The notes below the pieces were generated by a model, which saw only the letters and a program-made list of their open reading frames with translations, was not told where the DNA came from and did not search any database. A DNA stretch of 64,000 nucleotides from JAWWPY01 sp033854735 (lineage in GTDB: Bacteria > Actinomycetota > Actinomycetes > Streptosporangiales > Streptosporangiaceae): the NCBI GenBank assembly GCA_033854735.1, contig JAWWPY010000439.1:7850-71849 (forward strand), in the 5' to 3' direction. This document shows positions 57,483 to 64,000 of the stretch, one piece after another; the stretch's first letter is position 1, and each line of letters starts with the position of its first letter. A program made the translations under genes and the position numbers.

Positions 57483-57587
57483 ATGGTGGCGCGCTCGGAC
57501 GGGCCTGACGGGCGGCGGCGGTAGAGTTTGCGGGTCCAGCCTCAGTCGCGGTGGCTGATCCACACCGATACATGGGCGGGTGGATCG

Positions 57588-60113
57588 CTAGCCAGCGTCA
57601 TGATCGTCTTCGTCCGCCGCGGGGGTCGGGCTGGCGGCGGCGCGGGCCTCGAGTTCGCGCTCAATGGCGGCGACCAGATCCGGGTACGCGCTCAGCCCCC
57701 ACAGGACCTCGGGCGGCACCCCGAGCTGGCGGGCCGCTTCCGCCACCACCGACTGGCTCATGCCGAGCGCCTTCGCCAGCACCTCGTCGCGTGTGTACGT
57801 CGGCGGCAGGCCCTCGATCTGGAGCTCGGCGGGCCGGTGGAATGTCCCGTCCGGTCCCGGGAGCCATGCCGCGCTCGCCGCGGCCAGGCCGATCGCCGAC
57901 GTGATGTTCTCCCGGCTGGAGTCCGCGAACTCATCCCGAACTGACTTCTCGACCACCCCGGCGACGAGGTGCCGGTTCGGGGCGAGCACCACGTTCCAGA
58001 CGTACTCGGACCGAGCATGGTCCGGGTGGCGCAGCGCGAAGTCCAGGCCGTCGATCTCGGCTCCGGGATCGAACCCGCCGATGCCGCGTTCGTGCCGGGC
58101 GAATTCGTCGGCGATGACCACATAGCCGAGCTGATTCGTCTTTCTGGTGCGGATTTCCACGTCATCCCGGATACCCATGCCGCGTAGCTGGGCGAGCCAC
58201 GGCCCGTAGGCATCGGCGGCGAACCAGGCGTCCGGGTTCCCGTCAAAGTAGATCTCCAGGTATTTGGTCCGCTGGTACAGCCGGGTCGCCACCATAAGCC
58301 GCCGCTCCCCCGTCGCGGCGTTCTCCCCGACGAGGAAGGCGGTTTGCAGCAACTGTTCCAGGAGCCGCTGCCGCCGGCCGGCCGGCGCCTCAGCCAGGGC
58401 ACGCACGACGCATTCAAGATCAGCGTCGTGCTGGGCCGCATCCAGATCCGCGACATCCAGGCGGCTGTACCGGGGAAGGATGATCTCCAGTACCTCGTCC
58501 ACCACGTCCGGTTCGGTGAACGTGAGCGCCTCCAGGAACTGCCGGGCACCGGGGACGTCCGCGATCGCCCGCCGTACCGTGGGAAAACCGGTCCCGGCCG
58601 GACCCGGCAGGTAGGCGGCCGGGCGCTCCCCGGAGTCGAAGGGTGCGACCTGGCTGCCGTCCTCGAGCCGGATGATCGGCTGGGTTCGGGCCGGGCCGGG
58701 CTGGTCACCCGGGAATCTCGGCGCCCGCCACAGGGTGGAGTCCCGATAGAGGAACTCATAGAACCGCGTGATCCACTCGTCTGACTGCACGGTAAGAAAC
58801 TCGCGGGTGGCTCTCGCGACGAGGGCTTCCGGCGTGACCTCATCCAGGCCGATCTCTTCCCGGAGGTACCGCCACAGCAGAGGCGTCCGGGTTTCGGTGA
58901 TGGAGCCGTCCGCGAAGGCGAGCGGCTGGCCGGCCGCGTAGAGCAGGCCGAGCTGATCTGGGCGGAGAAGCTCGCGGAGTCCGGCGCCGCCGGCCAGCTT
59001 CAGTTCCCCGGCCGCGCCGTAGCCGCCCCCGGCGACGGGAATGAACTCCTCCCGGGCCAGGGCGGTGCGCACCGAGTCGAACAGGGGGCGCAGCATCGTG
59101 CCCGGCTGGAATCGCGTGGCGTCAAGCGGCAGCGCTCCCAGGACATCGACCGTGAGGAGCCCGTCCTCCCGGAGTTCGGTGAGCACATCGGCGAGCAGCA
59201 CGGCTGTCTCGCGCACCAGCGCCTGGTTCGATGGATCGTGCTCCGGGACGTTGTCGCGGGCCGGCGTCGTCCGGTAGGGACCCTGGATCAGGAAGCCGAG
59301 GAAGGTCTCCTTCTGGGTGGGGAAGAACACGACCAGCGGCGAGTCATCGCGCTTCACGAGGTGGTGCTGGCCGTCCGCGGTGATGACGCGGAAGGCGATC
59401 TCGACCCGCTGAGCGGGATGGCCGAGTTCGCCGAGCTGACGGTGCCAGACCAGCCACTCCTCGCCCCCGCGGCCGCGGCCTTTCGCCAGCGTGATGTGAC
59501 GGCTCGAACTGGTGCGGCCAGCCGTTACGCGGTTAATGGCCCGGCCGGCGACCTGAACGCCGAGGACCCGCAGGTACTCGATGTTCCTGAGGAACAGGAG
59601 GGTACTCGGCTCGATCTCGTTCAGGGCCGAGGAGATTTCCGCAACGGCCATCGTGGGCGGGACGGTGTCATGGTCGAAGGGGAAGACGAAGAGGGTCTCC
59701 GGCGCCGGCTCATCCAGCGGATCCACGGAAAACGGCCGGACGTAGTTCTCGATCCGGAAATGCTCGTCCGAACTATAGACGCGCGGGGTCCTGGTGTACG
59801 CGTAGACCGACTTGAAGCCGATGCCGAACTGGCCGATCTGCGTGAGCTCGCCGGACTTCCCGCTCTGGCCGACCCCGCAGACACCACGAACGTCGGCGTC
59901 CGTGAAGGGCCGGCCGTCGTGCGCCACCTCCAGGCGATCCGCGAAGAGCTCGAAGGTCAGCTCGGTCGCGCCGGCATCCTCGGCGTTCTGGATCAGCTCG
60001 AAGATAAAGTGGGTGCGCTCGCTGTAGAGCTGCCCGAGCAGATCCAGCACGGCCGTGTCCCAGCCGTAGCGGGCGATGTTCTCCGCACGGATCTTCTCGT
60101 AGTCAGCTGGCAC
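57588..60113 (-). CDS. Sacsin-like GHKL ATPase domain protein
   Basis: This 841-residue protein starts with a GHKL (Hsp90/MutL-like) ATPase as in sacsin: E39-x3-N43-x2-D46 in FELIQNAEDAGA, D66-G in HDGRPF, and the lid FGIGFKSVYAYT (97-108). About 600 residues with no domain I recognise follow, then a short acidic Pro/Ala tail. Bacterial relatives with this N-terminus often carry a C-terminal DUF3883/nuclease region and occur in restriction or defence islands. No such domain is visible here. It stands alone, without a methylase or helicase next to it. Function unknown; chaperone-like or defence roles are possible. Confidence 0.8.
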   Translation of the reverse strand: MPADYEKIRAENIARYGWDTAVLDLLGQLYSERTHFIFELIQNAEDAGATELTFELFADRLEVAHDGRPFTDADVRGVCGVGQSGKSGELTQIGQFGIGFKSVYAYTRTPRVYSSDEHFRIENYVRPFSVDPLDEPAPETLFVFPFDHDTVPPTMAVAEISSALNEIEPSTLLFLRNIEYLRVLGVQVAGRAINRVTAGRTSSSRHITLAKGRGRGGEEWLVWHRQLGELGHPAQRVEIAFRVITADGQHHLVKRDDSPLVVFFPTQKETFLGFLIQGPYRTTPARDNVPEHDPSNQALVRETAVLLADVLTELREDGLLTVDVLGALPLDATRFQPGTMLRPLFDSVRTALAREEFIPVAGGGYGAAGELKLAGGAGLRELLRPDQLGLLYAAGQPLAFADGSITETRTPLLWRYLREEIGLDEVTPEALVARATREFLTVQSDEWITRFYEFLYRDSTLWRAPRFPGDQPGPARTQPIIRLEDGSQVAPFDSGERPAAYLPGPAGTGFPTVRRAIADVPGARQFLEALTFTEPDVVDEVLEIILPRYSRLDVADLDAAQHDADLECVVRALAEAPAGRRQRLLEQLLQTAFLVGENAATGERRLMVATRLYQRTKYLEIYFDGNPDAWFAADAYGPWLAQLRGMGIRDDVEIRTRKTNQLGYVVIADEFARHERGIGGFDPGAEIDGLDFALRHPDHARSEYVWNVVLAPNRHLVAGVVEKSVRDEFADSSRENITSAIGLAAASAAWLPGPDGTFHRPAELQIEGLPPTYTRDEVLAKALGMSQSVVAEAARQLGVPPEVLWGLSAYPDLVAAIERELEARAAASPTPAADEDDHDAG

Positions 60114-60170
60114 CCCCCGAGCCTACGTGCCGGGCGCGCCCAGAGATCGTGAGCGCGCCCGGCTCACCGG

Positions 60171-61610
60171 TCACCCGCCGAAGACACCGAACTCCCACAG
60201 CGAGTAGCCGTATTGCGTGGCCCGCGCCGTGCCGTACATCCGGACATAGCGGCCGCTGCCGCTCACCTGAATGGTCTGCACTCCGCCGGTGCCGGTCGTC
60301 GTGGAGTAAATCGTCGTCCAGTTCGCGCCGTCATTGGACGTCTGGATCTGGAACGCCCTCGCGTAGGCGGCTTCCCAGTTCAGCGCCACCTGGCTGATGG
60401 TATGCGTGGCCCCGAGGTCAACCTGCAGCCATTGCGGATCGCTGAATCCGCTCGACCAGCGGGTCCCGGTGTTCCCGTCGGTGGCGTTCGCGGCCGGGAA
60501 TGAGCCGTTCTCGACCGAGGAGGCCGTCGTCGGCCTGCCCTGGGCGATATTGGTGCCGCCGCCGCTGGCCGGGGGCTTGTTATAGACAGCCACGTAGTCG
60601 ACCTTGAGCTGGCCGCCGGATGCGGTGGACGCGTTCGGGCCGCCGCCGAAAGCGGCCGGGAAGCCGCCGCCCATGGCCAGGTCCAGGATGATGAAGAACG
60701 GGTGGTCGACCGCGTTGGCCCAGGTGGTTGCGTCCACCTGAGTGGCATTGACAGTGAAGTAGTTGACTCCGTCGAGGTACCACCTGATCTGCTCGGGAGA
60801 CACCGACCGGTCGATCTGCACGGCGTAGGTGTGGAAAGCCGTGTTGCATCCGCCGCACGGCCGCTCGCCGCTGCCGATGCCGGTCGACTCGTGGCACGGG
60901 CCGCCGGGATTCGTCCCGCAGTGCAGCGTCCCGAACACGGTGCTGCGGCTGTTGATATCTTCCAGGATGTCCACCTCGCCAGACGTCGGCCACGGCGTCC
61001 CGGTACGCAGCGTGGAGCCGAGCATCCAGAAGGCGGGCCAGTAGCCAGCGCCGTTCGCGGTCGTCAGACTGGGCTGCTGGATCGACGCCTGCATCTCCAC
61101 GACGCCGCCAGCCGGCGCCCCGAAGGTCGCGGCGTTCGTCTCAACCCGGCCCGATGTCCAGCCGGCGGTCGGGCTGGTCCCGGAGTGCAGCGCCCGCAGG
61201 ACGAGATTGCCGGCGCCGTCCTGGTAGACGTTCGAGGTGCTGCTGGTCATCGTCTCTATCTCGCCAGTGCCGAAGTTGCTGCCGGGCCCGGTGTCGTACT
61301 TCCAGTTCGAGTCGATTCCGGTACCGGCCGCGCCGGTAAAGTCATCGCTCCAGGTGAGGCTGAAACCGGGTGGCGGGCCCGGTGCGGCCGACACCGCTGA
61401 TGCCACCGACCCCGCTGTTGCCACCGACCCCGCTGCCGATGCCGATGCTGCTGACACCGCGGCGACGGCGGCACCGGGAACGGCCAGCGCGGCTAAGCCC
61501 GCGGTCATCCCGAGGACCGCCACCGCGGACACCGCTGCTTTCATGCGCGACCCCCGCCGGCCGCGCACCCGACTACCTGAATTCGCGCCGTTTCGCCCGT
61601 TGATGATCAT
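60171..61610 (-). CDS. Secreted GH16 beta-glucanase with discoidin-type CBM
   Basis: This 479-residue protein has an N-terminal Arg-rich segment and a hydrophobic signal (about 24-50). An Ala/Ser linker with a short repeat follows, then a GH16 catalytic domain (about 82-340) with E212-x-D214-x2-E217 in GEVDILEDIN. A C-terminal F5/8 type C (CBM32-like) module spans 350-479. GH16 enzymes cut beta-1,3 or beta-1,3-1,4 glucans and related polymers. ATG 61610 has AAGGAC upstream; ATG 61544 (residue 23) could also start the signal peptide. It is transcribed in the same direction as the next partial gene, which has the same CBM type. Confidence 0.92.
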   Translation of the reverse strand: MIINGRNGANSGSRVRGRRGSRMKAAVSAVAVLGMTAGLAALAVPGAAVAAVSAASASAAGSVATAGSVASAVSAAPGPPPGFSLTWSDDFTGAAGTGIDSNWKYDTGPGSNFGTGEIETMTSSTSNVYQDGAGNLVLRALHSGTSPTAGWTSGRVETNAATFGAPAGGVVEMQASIQQPSLTTANGAGYWPAFWMLGSTLRTGTPWPTSGEVDILEDINSRSTVFGTLHCGTNPGGPCHESTGIGSGERPCGGCNTAFHTYAVQIDRSVSPEQIRWYLDGVNYFTVNATQVDATTWANAVDHPFFIILDLAMGGGFPAAFGGGPNASTASGGQLKVDYVAVYNKPPASGGGTNIAQGRPTTASSVENGSFPAANATDGNTGTRWSSGFSDPQWLQVDLGATHTISQVALNWEAAYARAFQIQTSNDGANWTTIYSTTTGTGGVQTIQVSGSGRYVRMYGTARATQYGYSLWEFGVFGG

Positions 61611-61712
61611 GGTTTTTGTCCTTCGGGGTTCAGAAGCGGGCCTGGGGAAGCCCAGCGGCCGCCGGCCGGCCTGGAGGAGGTGGCCGGCCGGCGGCGCTGG
61701 TGGGAGGGACTG

Positions 61713-64000
61713 CTACGGGAAACTGACCACGTTGCTCGGCGTGGTGTTGGAGGGCGTGACCGCGCCGGTCGTGTTGATGACGTGGGTGATCGTGCCCACC
61801 CCGCCCAGGGAGACGGTGAGCAGGTCATGCCACGCCACCCCCGCGGTGCTGGGCGACTGGAACGCATTGGCCGAGTTGACGGCCGGATTGACGTTGAAGT
61901 AGCAGTAGCTGCCGAGACCCCACCCTCCGAACGAGGTGACATTGCTGGCCACGGCGATCGCGGGATACCCGTTGGACGAGCCGTTCATCCAGGCGGCCTG
62001 GTTGGGCGGGTCGTACGGCATCTCGTTCTGGAAGAAGATCACCTTTCCGTTCTGGCCGTTCCAGGCGACCTCCGTCTTCTGGTAATGCTCGACGAACAGG
62101 CCGGTCGCCTCGACGTTGTTGCCGTTGACGGTCATGCCGTTGTCGGCGGTGTTGGTGGTCCAGCCGACCGTTCCGCCATTGCCGTGGTCGGCGCGCCAGG
62201 CCCAGATGTCGTCGACGATGGTGTCGCCCGAGTTCACGACCAGGCTGGCCGTGGCCTTGCCGGCGATGTCACCGCCGATCCGGAAGAACACGTCCTGGAC
62301 GGAGATCGGGTTGCCCGCGTGGCTGGCCGTCGAGCCGGCCGGGCCGACCGTCAGCAGCGCCGCCGAATTGACCGTGCCCGCGTCGAACAGCAGGCCCTGG
62401 AGCCGGACCCCGTCCACGTCGGACACCTGCATGGTGTTCACGCCGTTCTGCGGGATCAGCGTCGGGAACCCGAGGCCGAGGATCGTGGTGTTGGCGTGCG
62501 TGACGTTGAGCGTCTGGTTCAGGTTGTAGACGCCCGGGGTGAAGAGCAGGTTGCAGCCCTGCGACAGCGCGGTGTTGATGGTGGCCGCGCTCATCGACGG
62601 GTCGGCGACGAAGAACTGGCTCATCGGCACCGAGGTGCCCGGCGTCGGGCCGTTGGCCCAGCTGGGACCGGACGCGTTCGTCCGCAGCGACGGCTCGAAC
62701 ACGTGGTAGTTACCGCTCGAGTCGATGTAGAGGTACGGCACGTCCCGGGATACCGGCGTGGTGGCCAGCGTGGTCATGGGCGGGGTGGGGAAGCTCTGCG
62801 CCGGGGCCCCGGTCACCCCGGAGAACACCATGTTCCACACGGAGCCGCTCCAGCTGCCGAAGCTGCTGTCCCGCGAGTACCACTGCTGCTGCGACACCGA
62901 GGAGGCCTGGCCGGAGACCTTGGTGTCGGCGATGTAGCCACCGCTGGCGTAGCCGTAGCTGGCCGGGAACAGGTTCAGCCCGCCGTGCACATCCACCCGG
63001 CGGAAGGGTCCCGCCTGCGCCACAGCCCAGCGGTCCGACCCGGCGGACGGGTTGATGGCCAGGTTCTCCGCGGAACGCCAGAAGTTCTGCGTGGCGTTGC
63101 CCGTGCCGTCGAACGCGTCCACCGTGACGTCGCCGTTGATGGTGACGTCGTCCGGGTTCTGCCCCAGGCCCTGGATGGAGGTGTAGTACCCGATGTTGGC
63201 CGTATTGCTGTAGGTGCCCGGCTTGAACAGCAAGGCGTCGCGCTCCGTGCCGAACTGGTTGAGCTTCTGCGCGTTGAACACCGAGTCCAGCGTGGACTGG
63301 ATGGTCGCACTGGACATGCTGGGGTCGAAGATGTGCACGCTCGAGCCGAAGTTCGGGGTGTTCGACTGGGTCGGGCAGCTACCGCCGCCACCACCGCCAC
63401 TGCTGCCGGTGGTGTAGACGCCGAATTCCCACAGGCTGTAGCCGTAGGGGGTGGCGCGCGTCGTGCCGTACATGCGGACGTAGCGGCCGGTGCCGGTCAC
63501 GGCGAGGGTCTGGGTGCCGCCGGTGCCGGTGGTGGTGGAGTAGATGGTGGTCCAGTTGGTGCCGTCGGGTGAGGTCTGGATCTGGAACGCGGTGGCGTAC
63601 GCCGCTTCCCAGTTGAGCGTGACCTGGCAGAAGGTCTGGCTGGACCCGAGGTCGACCTGGAGCCATTGCGGGTCGGCGAACGCGCTGGACCAGCGGGTGC
63701 CGGTGTTGCCGTCCACCGCCGCCGAGGCCGGGAAACTGGCGCTCTCCGTCGAGGACGCGGTCGCGGGCTGATTCAGGGCGGCGTTCGTCGTGCCGCAGGT
63801 ACCGCCGCCGGCGCCGGTACCGAACACCTGGAATTCCCACAGGGAGAAGCCGTACTGCGTGGCGCGCGCCGTGCCGTACATGCGGACGTAGCGGCCGGTG
63901 CCGGTCACGGCGAGGGTCTGGGTGCCGCCGGTGCCGGTGGTGGTGGAGTAGATGGTGGTCCAGTTGGTGCCGTCGGGTGAGGTCTGGATCGCCAGCGCGG
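61713..64000 (-). CDS. Secreted pectate-lyase/GH55-like protein with tandem discoidin-type CBMs (5' end cut by right edge)
   Basis: The frame is open to the window edge; at least 761 residues are visible and the N-terminus is missing. The right end carries two F5/8 type C modules. One is partial at the edge; the other runs at about 63.4-63.8 kb and is followed by a Gly/Ser linker. The main domain (about 550 residues) has repeated short beta-strand blocks such as VHIFDPSMSSATIQSTLDSV, DALLFKPGTYSNTANI and NLLFTPGVYNLNQTLNV. This is the parallel beta-helix pattern of pectate-lyase-like/GH55 enzymes, with two related halves. It is probably secreted and acts on a polysaccharide. Substrate unknown. 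Confidence 0.82.
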   Translation of the reverse strand, partial: ALAIQTSPDGTNWTTIYSTTTGTGGTQTLAVTGTGRYVRMYGTARATQYGFSLWEFQVFGTGAGGGTCGTTNAALNQPATASSTESASFPASAAVDGNTGTRWSSAFADPQWLQVDLGSSQTFCQVTLNWEAAYATAFQIQTSPDGTNWTTIYSTTTGTGGTQTLAVTGTGRYVRMYGTTRATPYGYSLWEFGVYTTGSSGGGGGGSCPTQSNTPNFGSSVHIFDPSMSSATIQSTLDSVFNAQKLNQFGTERDALLFKPGTYSNTANIGYYTSIQGLGQNPDDVTINGDVTVDAFDGTGNATQNFWRSAENLAINPSAGSDRWAVAQAGPFRRVDVHGGLNLFPASYGYASGGYIADTKVSGQASSVSQQQWYSRDSSFGSWSGSVWNMVFSGVTGAPAQSFPTPPMTTLATTPVSRDVPYLYIDSSGNYHVFEPSLRTNASGPSWANGPTPGTSVPMSQFFVADPSMSAATINTALSQGCNLLFTPGVYNLNQTLNVTHANTTILGLGFPTLIPQNGVNTMQVSDVDGVRLQGLLFDAGTVNSAALLTVGPAGSTASHAGNPISVQDVFFRIGGDIAGKATASLVVNSGDTIVDDIWAWRADHGNGGTVGWTTNTADNGMTVNGNNVEATGLFVEHYQKTEVAWNGQNGKVIFFQNEMPYDPPNQAAWMNGSSNGYPAIAVASNVTSFGGWGLGSYCYFNVNPAVNSANAFQSPSTAGVAWHDLLTVSLGGVGTITHVINTTGAVTPSNTTPSNVVSFP
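63463..63582. repeat. 120-bp exact repeat, copy 1, in CBM module
   Basis: This 120-bp block is identical base for base to 63871-63990. Both copies code for the same part (INxTSPDG to GRYVRMYG region) of successive discoidin-type modules in one gene. Confidence 0.92.
63871..63990. repeat. 120-bp exact repeat, copy 2, in CBM module
   Basis: Second copy of the block at 63463-63582, offset by 408 bp. Identity including synonymous positions shows recent duplication or gene conversion between the modules. Confidence 0.92.

Noticed and set aside
59238..60152. Plus-strand frame of about 300 codons opposite the sacsin-like gene
   Set aside because: The minus strand holds all GHKL ATPase motifs; the plus frame has none and shows antisense composition.
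61680..63572. Plus-strand frame of about 630 codons in the CBM gene region
   Set aside because: Val/Arg/Gly-rich antisense of a beta-helix enzyme with clear CBM and repeat structure on the minus strand.
1..64000. tRNA, rRNA, insertion sequence or integrase
   Set aside because: No cloverleaf-like pattern ending in CCA, no rRNA-like conserved blocks and no DDE or tyrosine recombinase motifs were found by reading both strands. A covariance-model scan would be needed to exclude small RNAs.

Overview
The window comes from a high-GC (about 70 %) actinobacterium, most likely a filamentous soil lineage. The signs are strong third-position G/C, many GTG starts, a DUF574-type SAM methyltransferase, a GAF-ANTAR protein, WXG100 clusters with a SAV_915/SseB-like partner, a class E-like sortase, and IclR-controlled sugar catabolism. 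It looks like ordinary chromosome with accessory islands. I saw no rRNA, tRNA, CRISPR array, transposase or phage structural gene.

Layout. 0-0.9 kb: 3' part of a secreted phospholipase C-type phosphoesterase. 1.2-4.2 kb: a compact cell-surface cluster of a 51-residue LPVTG mini-peptide, a processive GT2 glycosyltransferase, a polysaccharide deacetylase and a sortase. 4.2-8.8 kb: an aromatic amino acid decarboxylase divergent from a copper amine oxidase, then an MFS exporter. 9-16.6 kb: housekeeping and signalling genes (6-phosphogluconate dehydrogenase, membrane protein, lipid kinase, phospholipase D, 2-hydroxyacid dehydrogenase, GAF-ANTAR, STAS). 16.7-18.8 kb: MerR-thioredoxin operon with a textbook MerR promoter, and a flavin monooxygenase. 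18.7-20.8 kb: a WXG100 / CdiA-type toxin / putative immunity operon. 20.8-26.5 kb: a less GC-rich envelope island (inactive-looking lytic-transglycosylase-like membrane protein, CHAP+GH73 hydrolase with long repeat linkers, unknown membrane protein).

26.5-39.5 kb holds two divergent catabolic operons. One (minus) has a ThDP enzyme, DUF3311 + Na+/solute symporter, TcuA, TcuB and a spermidine-synthase-like protein. The other (plus) has an aldehyde dehydrogenase, a TIM-barrel isomerase, a flavin dehydrogenase, an IclR regulator and a beta-hydroxyacid dehydrogenase. 39.5-50.8 kb is an eight-gene sugar uptake and oxidation operon (ABC importer, SMP-30 lactonase, IlvD/Edd dehydratase, U32-like and M24-like proteins) divergent from an IclR regulator and a zinc alcohol dehydrogenase. 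Together they look like a non-phosphorylative sugar-acid route. 50.9-54.6 kb: DUF574 methyltransferase and a second WXG100-type operon. 54.6-57.5 kb: ABC-2 exporter with an elaborate upstream repeat region. 57.6-60.1 kb: sacsin-like GHKL ATPase. 60.2-64 kb: two secreted polysaccharide-active enzymes with discoidin-type (CBM32-like) modules; the second runs off the right edge.

A feature that crosses functional boundaries is a set of in-frame 15-bp minisatellites in at least four unrelated genes (24.3, 29.5, 32.8 and 48.6 kb). The most novel-looking locus is the sortase cluster: its only visible substrate is a free-standing sorting signal with almost nothing to anchor, next to enzymes that would make and deacetylate a polysaccharide.
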